Shown piece by piece: positions 49,934 through 63,338 of a stretch of 64,000 nt of DNA; within the stretch, counting starts at the first letter, position 1, and every line of letters begins with the position of its first letter. The notes beneath the pieces were generated by a model. The model worked only from the letters and a program-made list of their open reading frames with translations, did not search any database and was not told where the DNA came from. The stretch is from NCBI GenBank assembly GCA_013398055.1, contig VZRS01002382.1, forward strand, positions 648,018 to 712,017, written 5' to 3'. A program made the translations under genes and the position numbers. This DNA is from Ifrita kowaldi. Lineage: Eukaryota > Chordata > Aves > Passeriformes > Cinclosomatidae.

Positions 49934-52900
49934 TTCACAGTGTAGCCTGGTAGGCTCCTGTAGATAAACTTGATTTTGTCAGTGAACTGCTAAGTCTAGG
50001 AAGCCGCAGTTTCCAAAATTAACGGTAAAATAAGATGAAAAATCATAATGAGAGGAAAACAAATCATGAGAACTCAGTTTATTATCTGTCTCCTGTGTCT
50101 GAAAGATGCTATCTTTACCTCTCAACCTCTCCCACCATCAGCTGGGGAGATGACTGGGAGCAGCACCAGCTCAGATGGAGAGCGTGCCACCCACTGAGTA
50201 ACTGGTACTGCTTCCTGTTGGCACAGCCCCTCCTGGTAGGAGCTGTTCTTCTGCTGAACCTCCCTCACTTCTTCTTACGAATAGAAAGCAGAAGTGATAT
50301 GAGTCACCTCACAAGATCACCTGCTAAATTCTTCTCCTGTGGTCTTGAGCCAGATGTCACCTGCTAATAATGAATGTGAAGATAGAGCTCTTCAGGATAT
50401 TGCTCAGAATCAGAGACTCTTTCTTCAGGATTAATTTCCTATGGAAAAGCAATAAATATCAAAAATATGAGTGCCCACTTCTCAGGAGCCCCAAAATTCT
50501 GAAATTTATTGTCTTCACAGAAACCTAACCACTGCTGTTACTCACCTCTAGTGAAATAAAATCCATTTCAAGGAAATAAACCACATATTAAATATTCTTT
50601 TGTTCGAACAGGAGTTAAATGACTTTCAAATTTATCTTTAACAATGTGTATTCAGGCACATTTTCTGTCTTGTATAAGACCCTCCCAAACTTAGAAGACT
50701 TGAGTCTTCTCTTCTTCTAGACTTGAGAATATGAGAGTCTTCCAGTAGAAGACTAGCCTCCATCTCCAATGTCACTCCAATTCCTTTTTTCATATCCTGA
50801 ATTATTGGCTGAAACAATGACTGAAACCATGAAATCGTGACAGCCTGCACACTGGGAAAAGACAGCTGACATAGCTTCAGCACTTGCTAGTTTGCATTTG
50901 TCCGCCATTCTCATAGTGGTAACTTCTAACCAAAGATTCACAAAGAAAATACCCACATCTTCCACACTGCCACAGCCCATGCAATGTGGGTCTTTTGAGC
51001 TGAAGTGCCCCCACATCTCTGGGACTTATGAGTGAATCTGGAATTTTTGTAGAAATTGTAATCTGAGAGAAAGTAAGAAGAAAAGTGGCTTTCATCTTTT
51101 ATACTCATCAAGTCTGGGACAGCTTCCAAATCAATGAGTACATGCACTCAGTTTTGTCTTGGTTTTTGAGTTACAACCATGAAATAACCAACTGAGACCC
51201 ATAGATTTTAACAAACCAAAGTAAAAAACAATGTGGTCTTTGAAATTGCTTTCAAATCTGTCTATGGGTTAAACACAGAGTTTTTTGCCTTTGAAAATCC
51301 TTAAGCAAAGACGCCTTAGCCTCTGAGGAATGACATTTTATTAATGTGCATGCTTGTGTATGTTAGCGTGTGCATGAATATATGAATAAAAGTATAGGCA
51401 ACTATTATACAAATACTTCTTATAAAGACGTAAGTTTATGGAATTAAAAACAGTAGCCTCAGTGTTGTATCTCTGAACATGTAGTATATGTCAGAATTTA
51501 GTTGATATGCACCATTCAAGAACACATTTATCACCCCAAAAGCATTCCTTATTTTATACTCTTACTTCCTGTACATTATTTCAGGCAGTCGTAATTTCAT
51601 AGGCATTTATTTTGACTTGTTTTTTAAGTGGTAGAAGAAAGAACAGAATCAGGATATAATGGCTGGCCAAACCCTGATGTCTTTACTTAGATCTTACTCA
51701 GATAAAACTGCTCAGGACTTCTACCTGCAGAAAGACCACAGGAATTAGCCCTACAAATGGTTTCCTCCCTTCCAAGAGGTAAATATATATCTTTGTTCTT
51801 TTATCTGTTTGTTGCCAGGGTGACAGGCTTATGCAGTTTGAGAGTACAACAGTAAGGCCTTAGGGTGTCACTTTAAGATAACCACACACTCAGTTTTCTG
51901 TTTAGCTTCATTATTTTATTTTTAGTTTTATTCATAGCAATGTGCTACTGAAAAATGCCTATTGTCAGCTCCATGTGTGTTTGCCAACATTAAAAAGTAT
52001 AATCACGATAAAAGAAAAGCCAGGAGCTATTCCACCTCCCACATGCCAAAATTAACAAACCATAGCAGAAATTAAAATCAACAATATTTTACTGTCCTCC
52101 TTCCCTTCCTTCTTCTCTTTATCCTCTACATCCTCCTTCCTACGAGCTATCCGGATTTCTTTCCAAATGCCTGAATAAATGAATAACATGCAGCATGGAT
52201 GTTCAGTTGATGTTGCAAAAACATAATTTTGGCCCTGTTTTCATACCACTGACAATGTGCACAAGGAAGATACCCTTTTTCATACTAAGAATTCTCTTTT
52301 TCTATATAGTGGTGCATAACTTCTGTATGGTCATCTGACAGAGGGAAACACAAGCCTTGCCTTTTCCATGGACTTTGGAGGCACAGAAATCTGCAATTAC
52401 CTCTACAGCCTATAGTGCCCCTTGAGTTTTTAGTGGTCCTTCTAATTCAGACCTGTATTTGAGGTAAGGATTTTCTTTGTAAAAAATAGTACCCAAATGT
52501 TTTGATTTTCCAGTGAAGAAGTTCCATCACAGGTCTTAGAAGTTAATCACATGTCACATATTATTCTTTCTTGAAATTCTATTTCACTGTGGAAGGCTGG
52601 AGACCAGATCCAGACACAAAAAGCCAAGGCAACTTGCAAGATTTCTATCATGTCTTGAACCACAGTAAGTACACTTTCTATTCTTACTCACAATTTTCTT
52701 ATTTAAATCCAGGCTCCGAGTCTTTGTGTTGCATCATGGTGAGCTCATGTTCAGATGATTCTCTGTGATTTCCAGACCTTATCTGGAAGCAACTCCTGCT
52801 AAGCCAGATCCACCCATGTTTTATGGTGTTTATATTCTTTGGGTAGGATTGGGTCAGTTTAAATCCTGACCCGCAGGATTTAGATATCAAAAATCCAATT

Positions 52901-54059
52901 TCAGACTAAGCTAGCATCCAATCTGCTTGTTTTTCTACTTCATCTACTGTCCACATCTTTTTAGCCTGAAATATCCTTAGATTCTTAGCTATAGCTACTC
53001 AGATATTCATGCTCCCAGGACCTGTCTCTGGCTGGGTGTCAGTGAGAACTCAGTCATGTACACATGCCTCTAGTCTTTATGTAATCCCCCAGAGAATCTT
53101 TAAAAGCAGTTTTTATCTAAATAATGATGTAATCTTTCACCTTTTCCTTTGCAGAAAATGATGCCCCAGCCTTCACTCTTCGTCCCACCAACTGATGGTG
53201 TGCATAGACAAGCTACATGAGCAGTGACTTGGGAAAGTGAGTTGAACTGTCTGTGGTGAATTTGGTCCTATAATTATTGCAGTTGCTTTGGCATCCTAAA
53301 ACAACTCTACAGATTCATCACATACCTTAAGCTTTCAATTTGTCTTCCTCTTTTCTGCACAGAGCTGCTGTAAGGCTGCTTGATGAAGCTGGAGAAATGC
53401 TCAAAAGCCACAGGATCAGGCAGCAGGGTCCTGTGGCTAACTCTAAATAGCAAAGGAAACTGAAAAAAACCATGTTTTAACCTATGCTGGGCTGCACAGT
53501 GTTCTTGTCCTGTGGAAATTTTGCCTGTTCAGCATTGCTTGGCTAAACTCACAGCAGGGTCCACACATCGAGAGAAAGAGATGGATTTGTGTTTCCAGAA
53601 AAGGCGGGGAGGCAGTTGCAATTTCAACAGCTTTTCAAGTGTATTTAAGTCACCTGAAGTATGGCCCCATGTGGCAAAAGGCAGTTTGGCCTGGGCAGTG
53701 TCAGGACACATTGGATTCAGTGAGTTTTCTCAGTAGCCTATTATCACTGGACCGCCCGGAGCGCTGGGATACCAACCCTGGCTGTTGTAGACCCAAAGGA
53801 AGAGCATTCCAGTCCTTGTTTGGATTCCCCTCTACTTTGCAAACTGTTGAGCTGAAGCACGAAGGTATGAAAAACATTCAGGAGAGATGGACAAATCCCA
53901 TGAGGGCCCAAAAATGTCTTTATCTGAGAAAGCTGAGGGCTTTGCCATCTCCCACTGGCGCCCAGCCACATGTGGTGAGCCAAGACAGGTGGTCTGCTGG
54001 GCTGGAAGACACACTAAGACAGTCTGGTCAGCCGGACGCGCTGGCATGAGGAGTTCAGT
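49934..54059. other. Unique non-coding stretch
   Basis: No supported gene. A good splice-acceptor-like site (CCTTTTCCTTTGCAG) ends at 53154 and is followed by 21 open codons and a stop (see findings). The region 53750-54050 has overlapping open frames in three directions without a recognisable domain. Confidence 0.4.
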
Positions 54060-54252
54060 GAATGGGACTCTTCTCCTTGCACATGAACGAGTCCAGTGCA
54101 GTACAATGGGGTACTGTGCTGCTGAAGAAGTTGTTCTTCGGGTGAGACATTAGACTCATAAAACTCAGTGGAGGTCCTGACCACTTTGTGGGCATTAAAG
54201 ATCCCATGACTTCTAGCAATGACTTTGGTGTCCTGGCCACGCTCCAACTTGG
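54060..54252 (+). mobile_element. Ancient SINE remnant resembling LF-SINE
   Basis: GAATGGGACTCTTCTCCTTG, GTCCAGTGCAGTACAATGGG, TTCTTCGGGTGAGACATTAG, GGAGGTCCTGACCACTTTGT, GGCATTAAAGATCCCATGAC, GGTGTCCTGGCCACG. These blocks occur in the same order in the body of an old vertebrate SINE of the LF-SINE/DeuSINE kind (GGATGAGACATTAAAC, GAGGTCCTGACC, TTAAAGATCCCATGGC, GGTGTCCTGGCCAA). No 5S- or tRNA-like head is recognisable upstream. The family name is from memory. Confidence 0.6.
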
Positions 54253-57100
54253 AACACTTTGTCTCACTGGACTCCCTATACAGCTCCTATTCAGAAATGT
54301 TGTCTTCACAAAGTCTACGTTTAGATGAGCTCATGTCAAGCTGCCGTTTCAAAGTTGATGCCAAAATGGAAAAAGAATTGTAAAAACAATTAGCGATGAT
54401 TACTGATAATTACCTACACATGGTTGGTGCACCAGACTCAGAGAAATACCTCAGAATGAAAAATGTCATGTAAATATAGGGTGTTGCTAAGTCTCTGGCT
54501 GGGGTTTTGAAACACTCAGAACTGTACGCATGGAATCACATATTTTTTATCAGAACAAGAAGTGCTGTCTTGGTGCTTAAGATCTTGAATTCAGATTGTG
54601 AACTGGGTAAGTTACCAGTAATGCTTTCAAAGATATGAGATCCTTCGAGAAAAGACTTTCTAACAAATTCTAAAGTGGGACTTGAAGCAGCCTACTTTGA
54701 CAAACGGAGCTTTGGATCACGTTCATCAGTGTAGGAGGAGGTGCCCACCACACTTCCCTCCACCATTTGGAAGAGCAGGTCAGACACTGGCAAAACCAGG
54801 CCACTAAGTCTGCTAGAGGCAATTTAAATACAACACATCAAGATAACATTTGCTTTAAGCTTTTCATTTTCACAGCCTTACGCAGTGAGAGCGGCTTATG
54901 AAGCCTCCCATTTAAAGCCTGATTTGTGATTTATAGTGGTTTATAACAACACTAAAACCTCCCACAAAAGACAAATTAATACTCAGATGCTTTTTCAGCA
55001 CCTCCTTTGAGAAAAAGAGTTTTGAGCCAGTGCCAAGGTGTGGGAGGCAAGTATTTCTACTGAAACACAAATGGGTGGCAAACTCTGGAATAACATTTTG
55101 GCATGAAATACATGCTACATTTTTGGAGTCTTTTCTCTTTAAAATGTCTGAGCATTTCAATTTAACAAATTAAACTTTCCCTAATAAAATGAGTTGGTCA
55201 AGAAGAAAAGAAGAAATTTAAGAATAGTCTCCTTAAATGTTTTTTGCACATTTGTGTTTAAAGCCTGCTGCCTGGTCTGCCTCTCAGTTCATGGCAGTTC
55301 CAAATACGGAGTACTTGTTTTGGCTCTAGGCTTACTATTATATTGCCATTAAAATTCCAACTAAATCCTCCAGGTTTGTAATTAGAACTATGGAGAGACC
55401 CAGGAGTTAAACACAAAGGATGCTGAACTTCAGCAGAGGAAATTACAGCACAATTTGATGCGAGACGTGTTGGATGAAATTGAACGGAACAAATCAGTGA
55501 AGCAGATAGGGAAGGAGAGCATGTCCAAAGATCAATTAATGCATGTCTGAGTGTTATGAGCACTGCTAAGCAGCAGTGCATTAAGGCTAAACTGGGACTC
55601 TTAACAGATGCAAAAGAAAGTGCAAAAAACATATGAAGGACAAAGCCACACATGGATTCATTCTGTAGAACAGGAGTTAAAAACCAGTAGGATTATTTGA
55701 TGACCAGTTAGAGGAGAAAGGTAATAAAATTTCACGCTCAAGGTATAAGCTGGTAACCACGGGGGTCTGTAAGTAACTTTTTCCTTCTCTGGAGCATTGC
55801 AAAATTGGATGACAGAGTCTTTACAAGGATTGAACTTTCTCTCCCTCTCCTTTAGTCTTCTGGCTTTGATTGAAACATTGGGTGTGTGCCAGTCTCAGAC
55901 CTAGACAAAGGCTGATGCTCAAATGGTCAACTACAGCGAATTTTATTTTCTGTCAAAAGGGATGAAAACCAAAACATAATAAGAGATGAACCTGAACAAA
56001 ATAAGATTCCAGTTCAGTCTTCGTTGTTCCTGAGGGTTTTATAGTGTCTTGGGTAGGAATTCTGCCCCAGCATGGACTGCAGGATTGACTTTTTACTGAT
56101 GACAGATGAGATTTCCTGTATGTGTAACCAGCCTGCCAGGTGTCGCTGGCAGTAATGAAGGCCAGACTGAGTACCTAAATTTTTTCTTAAAATTACAACA
56201 CAAAATTGCTCAGAAAAAATAGCCCAGAAACTTTAAGAAACCAAACACTTCCCACAGGTACCCTAGCCAGTATTTCCCATTCATAAACATAGAATCTAAT
56301 AATTAAATGGCATTAATTCAGGAAAAAAACCTACTAGTGGTGAGTTGATAAAGAAAACACTGGATTTCCCACTGTCTTGGCCAGGATATCTCAGAATGGA
56401 TCCAAGCATCTCCAGAGGACAAATGTCTCCATAGGATGCAACTTGCGCCCTTTCTTCACTTCTCCCCACCTTGGTATATTGTTGGTATCACATTTTGCTG
56501 CTTCCACTCTACCTGTAAGCCAGGCACGAAGCCAGCAATCCACATGATCCACACGGCTCCATCTGAGTTAACTGCCCAAACTAACCATCAATGGACAATA
56601 AAACAGATCCTCCTAGATCATGGCTGATTTAATCTTAAGTAAATGGAAAGAGCCAGGGAATGGGCACAAGCTCTGGCATATGACTTTTCAGACTGATAAA
56701 TTGTTAGTGTATAACCTGGAAGTACTTCTGTCCAGGCCACCTAGCATCATGCCAAGGAGCAGTTAGGTCTGGTTCTTGGTGTGGATCAAGGATGTCTCCC
56801 AATAGACTGTTTGGATGTGGCCACCCTGCTCTGGAGGTGAGCTGAACTGTGCCATTGTGGGATCTTCCACTGGGCTCGAGTCCTGGCCTGTTTTATTTAT
56901 TCGTACAGTAGCTGTAGAGACTTCACTCAATAATTTTAAATCCTCTTCTGCTTCTTTTTGATCACAGAACATGGAGAATAATATCTTGGTGATGCACATG
57001 AAGTTAATGTCAGCTACAAGCTAAAGCGTTCCTATGAACACACCTCTTATCATAAGTGGGAGTGAAGCTTGATCATTTTATTTTTAATTTCACCAAGAAG
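54253..57100. other. Unique non-coding stretch
   Basis: No gene or young repeat seen. The stretch 55380-55660 is repeat-free, with an antisense open frame of 131 codons (55258-55653) that has no recognisable motif. Confidence 0.4.
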
Positions 57101-57101
57101 T

Positions 57102-57194
57102 GATGGAATGGAATGGAATGGAATGGAATGGAATGGAATGGAATAGAATAGAATAGAATAGAATAGAATAGAATAGAATAGAATAGAATAGAAT
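57102..57194. repeat. Compound (TGGAA)n then (TAGAA)n microsatellite
   Basis: About eight units of TGGAA are followed by about ten of TAGAA. The array ends directly in the antisense CR1 terminus, so it probably grew from that element's pentamer-like tail. Confidence 0.96.
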
Positions 57195-57262
57195 ATTTCA
57201 GTTGGAAGGGATTTACAGCAACCTTCTAATCCAACTGCCTGACAGAGGCATGATCTTACCAG
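57193..57262 (-). mobile_element. CR1 LINE, antisense 3' stub
   Basis: GAATATTTCAGTTGGAAGGG, ATTTACAGCAACCTTCTAAT, CCAACTGCCTGAC. The TTTCAGTTGGAAGGGA form with CAACTGCCTGAC differs from the other copies in this window. Confidence 0.8.
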
Positions 57263-60200
57263 ATCCCCAGACTGCAGATTTATCCAAGAAAAGGTCAGCT
57301 AAAGTAAGATAAGGTGGATAATGAAACAAAGCCACTTAGGATAAGGTCATATCTTTTGATCACTTCCAAGAAAGAGCAGTAAAAATAATGTTGCTAACAT
57401 TCTGTACAGTTCATTCAGCTTGATGCAGAGCTGATGGAAGGATCTACAACTGGTCCTGAGTCAGGTCTGTGTCATCATGACCCTAGTCCTGTTTTAACGA
57501 GAGGAAAGTGGTGCAGGTAGTAAATAAACCCTTCAAAGCTCTTCCCTTGATGCTCACAAAGGAAAATGATAAATATTATGGAACCATGGAATAAGGGGAC
57601 TTGCCATAATAGGGGACAAAACCTGAAGCCCCCCACATCTGAAAAACCTCCAGGACCAAGTGGCATTTGTTTCCCAATTCAACCAGAAATGGCATGAAGA
57701 ACCACTTTAATGATATTCACAAGCCATTTTAATGATGTTCAAATTCTTTGGTAAAACCATTTAAGGTGCTTAACTGGTGGTAGGAAGAAAGAACCATGCC
57801 TCACACTTCAGGTGGCGGCACAGATGGTATTGGATACCTCAGTTAATCCACGTATCCCAGGAGGTTTTACCATCACTGCTTTACATTCATCAGTAGCACA
57901 AAATTGGTGTGCACTGGACGCAGAGTTCAGCTTCACATTTAAGAAGGGACTTGGGAAAGATTAGCAAATTCTACACTTGTGAACATGGTTCCAGGAGCTG
58001 GTAAAATAACTGGAAGAGAGCCACAGACATGGCAGGGAAATAACCACAATACCATCATTGATGAAAGGATGGCTTGATAAGAGGAAGCTGCAGACATCAT
58101 CATCATTAATTAAACACTGAAACTGCAGAGAGGAGGGTTTTGTGGTTAAAGTATTGGACTCAAACTCAAGAGATCTGGGTTGCATTGCTGGCAGAATAAA
58201 GGCGGACAAGTGCCTTAACATCTTTTACCAGGTCTCCATCTGTAAGATGGGAGCAAACCATGCTCCTTTCCTTTGCCGATGTAGAGCAGGATTTTTTTCC
58301 CCTGGATTAGCCTGCAGCAGGCAGCAATGCACAATCCTCAGCACAGATGAAGGTTCCAGGTGCTAAAGCCATTCAAACCAATAATAAGAAATAACAGTAC
58401 TGCTGATAGAAAGTTTTGCTTCCTTGAAAATTAGTTTTTAATTCATTTATCCTAAAGAAGAAATTCTATATTTTACAAGCCAGAAGCCTTTTTTTTTTTT
58501 TTCCCCTATTTCAGTGTTCACAACGTGGGAGGTGAAAATAGAGTTCACAATGAGAAGTTGATTCTGTGGGTTCCCATTAGGAGCATACAAGTTGCAGGGT
58601 AAGTGTCCTGCGTTACAACAACTTCTCCTGCTACCACAGCTGTAACTAAACTGATAGAGTAGAAATAAGAACAGTCAAAATAAGTAACATGGCTCTGCTT
58701 TTTTTTTTGTTTTTTAAGGCCTCTGCTGAATGGATAAGAAAACGTGGATTTACATCGGTTGCATGTCATATAATACTGTTGCTAAATCAACATGAGACAC
58801 TTCAGATTTCATGCATGGATTTCATGGAAAAGCTTTATTTCACATATTTTCTTGAACATCTAAATCAAAGATTATTTTTCCCCTAGTGCCCTCCCTTCAG
58901 GGTAATTTCGTCTCTCTCTCAAACACCTTGAGCACTGGGAGATTATTTTTTGCCATCCCAGGAAGCATGTTTCCCCTTCCTTTACAGACCTCCTCTCTTT
59001 TCCACATCGACCTGGCCACTAAAGCAGACAGAGCTTTGGTTGTTTGTGACCTTGCTTCATTTTATTGACCCCAAATATCTGGAGATAGTTCCTCAGCTGT
59101 AGAACCACATCTGTGTAATGCCTCCCTCTACTGGATTTATGTAGATGGCTAAGGCAGCTAATAAATGGTTGTGGGTCACTGAGAGATTTGGGAGAAGATG
59201 CATTTCTGTGTACATTCAAAACTGATAGCTTGGTTTGCCTTGATTTTACAAGGATTAAAAGAATGTCATGTATGCAGCTTGGCTAAACAAGGGCTGAGGG
59301 AGATGTGATAACCATCTACAGAAAGCTGTGAGCATGCTGGAGTTTGCAGTTTATCAGAGTTTAAATGATTAAATTAGGAAGGGCTGAACTTTGCAGAGTC
59401 TGGGGCAAGAAAAACTTGAACTTTTTTTTGAGGGAGTGGGAGATTTGGGAGAGCTGTTCATGGAATTGGCCTCGCTTTGCAAACTCTTCTCTTTCCACTT
59501 GTAATTTAAACCTTTGCTGGTTCCTTTCCCACTTTGAACTCAATTAAAAGAACATGTGTTTTTGCTGCAGACAAATCCACAATGTGCAGTGAGGAGGGAA
59601 GAAAGAGCCATTTAAAAACTGTGCAGTCGCTTCACCGTGGTATCGACTGTTCTGTTCACCACAAGTGGTAAACCCTCTGGCATAAGACATGGATCACTGC
59701 AGATGTGAGTCAGAACTGATGGCATGTTTGTGGTCCACCTGTATGCAACAGCATGAATCTCTGATTCCTACTGAAACTCCACGCCATACCATGATATTAA
59801 CACTTCCTAAACTTTTCACTTCCCCTCTGACTATGTTTTCTTTTTAATCACACCATTATGACAACTCCATTTCACTCTTTAAAAATTCCTCTTTACTTGG
59901 ACCATCTGTCAGTGTATCAAAAAGCTCTGAACACCCTTAACAGTCAGTGGGACTGAGTTCCTCAGACCATGCCTGCGCCAGGGAAGATTTTTCCAGCCAG
60001 GTTTGGCCAGCATCACAAGGGCATGCCTGAAGAGAACTGAGAATGTCATCAAAATCAGAGTAGGGTATCTATTGAGTACAATGGAGCCATTCTTGTACAC
60101 GATGACACTTTATGGCAGAACTGTCCTTCGCAAATGCAGAGATGTGATTTGGTCCTGGTTTAATCATCGGATAATGTTGCACTGTAGCAACAACTGTATC

Positions 60201-62584
60201 AACAGAGAGATCACAGGGAAATGACACTTTGCACGAAGCCAAATTATCCAGGATGCATCTGGCTGCATTAGTAATCTAAAGTGAGATCATAGTGCGAAAA
60301 AAATGTGGGGAAGAAGAAGGAATATCATTTAGTGAGAGAGCTTAATAAAACTTACACTTAATCAAGAAAATACCTCTGTATGTGATGATGCCCACAAAAT
60401 ACAAAATTACTCCCATGCAAAAGGCCTTTGTTAAAATCCTTTAAAAACATCTTTCAGAAGTTTGGGCAGATAGATAGGATTTCAACAAACAGAAAAACAA
60501 ACCGGCGAGGGCTGCTGGTTACTGTGTTGGATTGGTTAAACAGAGCATCAGCTGCCGGCAGCCACAATTCCCCCATGTCTTACAACTTGAGAGAGCAAAG
60601 GGTTGGAGAAGTCAAAACCGTGGCAGGTCTGGGATCTTGGTCTTGTTTTTCTCATTTCTGGGTCTGAACCATGTGCCCAAACAAAACAGACTCAGTGCTT
60701 CAGAAAGTCTGGCCAGTCCAGCCTGTGTAACTTTGCAGGTCGCTTTGAGGCACTGGTTGATCATTTATCACACCATATAAATAGTTTGAGCTATAGGAAA
60801 AAAAATTAAAAGGAGTAAATCAAGTTTTATAAATTATTCTCAAACCATGTACTAAGATGTCTCCCTCTGATTGCAGTCTCTGGCAATTTCAGGGAACAGC
60901 CAGGGAGTCTGTGGGGGTATCGTTTTCCCTGCCTTACATAACTTCCTTGCTTCAATCCCTTTGAAACACGTTCACACCCTTGCTAGATCTATCCTTCATG
61001 CTGCATGAGAAAATACCTCTGAAGGACTGCTGCCTTTGAAATACCTTTAGGACCCACCTTCCTTTTAATAAACTAAGAGAATCTAGGAAATGAAAATAAT
61101 GTTAACAAAAGCAGCATTGTTTACAGTGACCTGCTTTGCCAGGAGAAGGCATTGCAATCTGTGTCTCGCTGTCAGAAAGATGCTGTGATTTGAGCATCGT
61201 CCAGTGAGATCTGCTGAGGTGGAGCTGGAGCAGAGAGTGAGGTGAGGATGTGAATGAGAAGGGAAAAGGGAACACACTGAGAGTTTATTTCTGTCTTTAT
61301 GAGAGGTAATTTTGTTAGATCAAATTTTAAAAACGTTTGCTTTGTCTAGATTCATGAGCAAATGGTATCCTAATAAAAATTACAGCTGAAGAAGTCATCT
61401 TCAACTTCTACAGGAAGGTCTTTTGCTTTCTCTCTGAAGTAACCTCCTCATCTCACCAAAGCAGCTGCAGATGATAGCAACATCCAGGCTTTCACTGATG
61501 CTGTTTCCCAGGCTGCCTCTCTGCTTTGATATTATTCCCAGCCCTGCTGCATCAAGACACCCACTCTGCAGAGCTGAAGACCTCCTAAAATCTCAGAAAA
61601 GGCTGCCTTCCCTTAGCCCAGTCATGCAAAAATAGCCTTAATTCCAGTTTCTTCACAAATTATGAATAAAGACACATTCAGGGTCTCAAAAGTTATTACC
61701 CAGTGTCCCTTTTCCCTGTACACTGCCCATAATGTACATTCATGGTGGACACCCTATTTTGGACCATGACTTCTCTGGGGAAAGAACTGAATTTTTAGCT
61801 ATTTCTATGAAGTATTTGCTAAGTAGTAGCAAGAGAGATCTTTTATCATGGCCTTGGCTCTCAATGACAAATTCCTTCACTGGCACCTGAAACCAGATGT
61901 GCTCTGCACATCTGAACGGCTCATATCTCCATTTCAGCTGCCTTTTACATGAACCAACTGAGAATACAGATGGTTCAGATGAATTGAGATATTAAAACAG
62001 GCTTCAGGAGGCCTAGCTAGAGCAGAGACATGTGCTTCCATGGGTATAGCATACTGATTATTGGCATCATAGTTCCATGTAAAGAAATCTAGAATAAGAT
62101 GGCTAGGCACAGAGACAAGACTAGTTTTAGCACTGAGAATTGAGGCAAGAACTTATGGTGAGTTCAAATTGTGTTTAAATCATTAAATATTCATGAATAA
62201 CCCTTTGACTCCCATCATTTAAAAAATCCATTCTGTCTGAGAAGAAAGGTAGGGTGGATAATGTCTTTTTGCACTATAAACTTTCTTCAAAAGCATGTAA
62301 ATGTGATAACGAGACAGATATTGATGTGTTTTTGGGGTGTGTGTATTTGTTTTTGTCTAACTCTCTGCCATCTAGAGCTGAGCAAACAATGGAGTCGGTA
62401 CAGTGCATTGCAGGGTTTTTCCTTGTGCAAATAACAATCATTTACTGGCAACGTCTGATGCTTTATCTCATGTTTGCTGAAGTGGGTGAAACCAAGAGGA
62501 AGCCAAGATGAATTGCTGGGAGAGCTCAGTGTTCCCTCATGTCGCCAGGTACAGCCATCCTGGCCATATCCAGATAACTGCACA
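57263..62584. other. Unique non-coding stretch
   Basis: Apart from the SINE at 58138, nothing is recognised. T runs lie at 58489-58503 and 58698-58714. Open frames are below 90 codons; 62254-62511 is open without any motif I know. Confidence 0.42.
58138..58255 (+). mobile_element. tRNA-derived ancient SINE (MIR/CORE type)
   Basis: TTTGTGGTTAAAGTATTGGA looks like an A-box region, and GATCTGGGTTGCATTGCTGG like the B-box region. They are followed by GGACAAGTGCCTTAACATCT and CCATCTGTAAGATGGGAG. The last parts match GGCAAGTCACTTAACCTCT and CATCTGTAAAATGGG of MIR-type SINEs. Confidence 0.7.
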
Positions 62585-62726
62585 GTTTCTCTGGGAGTGT
62601 TCAAGGCCAGGTTGGATGGGGATCTAAACATCCTGGTCTAGTGGAAGGTGTCCCTGCCCATGGCAAAGGGTTGGAAGAAGATGATCATTAAGGTCCCTTC
62701 CAGCCCAAACCATTCTATGATTCTCC
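62585..62726 (+). mobile_element. CR1 LINE, 3' end
   Basis: CTCTGGGAGTGTTCAAGGCC, AGGTTGGATGGGGATCTAAA, GGTCTAGTGGAAGGTGTCCC, CAAACCATTCTATGATTCT. The tail is intact and divergence is low to moderate. Confidence 0.93.
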
Positions 62727-62883
62727 TACACAAGAAGGCATCAACTTCATGACTCCGATTTAGGAACTTAAATTCTGATTTGGTAATGCACAAGGCAGAA
62801 TTTGCCCCAGTTTACATTCCCAGGGTAGTGTTCATTCAGTAATTTATGCAACAATAAAGGTTTCTATATCAATACATTTTAAA

Positions 62884-63338
62884 CATCCAAAGGGGGCCAC
62901 AAAGATGGTGAAGGCTCTGGAGGGGAAGCCACATGAGGAGCAGCTGAGGTCTGTTGGTCTGTTCAGCCTGGAGAACAGGAGACTGAGGAGACCTCACTGG
63001 GATCTTCAACATCCTCACAAGGGGCAGCAGACGGACAGGCACTGATCTCTTCACTCTGGTGGCCAATCACAGGATTTGAGGAAATGGCTGGAGCTGAGCC
63101 AGAGAAGGTTTAGGCTGGATATTAGTAAAAGGTTCTTCACTCACAGGGTGGTTGGGCATTGGAACAGGCTCCCCAGGGCAGTGGTCATAGCACCAACCCT
63201 GACAGACCTCAAGAAGTGCTTGGACACTTCTCTCAGGCATAGGGTGTGACTCTTGAGGTGTCCTTTGTGGGACAAGGAGTTGCACTCGATGATCCTGATG
63301 GGTCCCTCCCAGCTCAGCATATTCTGTGATTCTATGAA
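62884..63338 (+). mobile_element. CR1 LINE, about 455 bp with intact 3' tail
   Basis: Starts ATCCAAAGGGGGCCACAAAG. It has CAGCCTGGAGAACAGGAGAC, GGACAGGCACTGATCTCTTC, TTAGGCTGGATATTAGTAAA, GGGCATTGGAACAGGCTCCC and GATCCTGATGGGTCCCTCCC, then ATTCTGTGATTCTATGAATT. It is among the longest copies here and belongs to the subfamily of the 34905 copy. Confidence 0.94.

Noticed and set aside
55258..55653. 131-codon antisense open frame
   Set aside because: No recognisable protein features beyond chance hydrophobicity.
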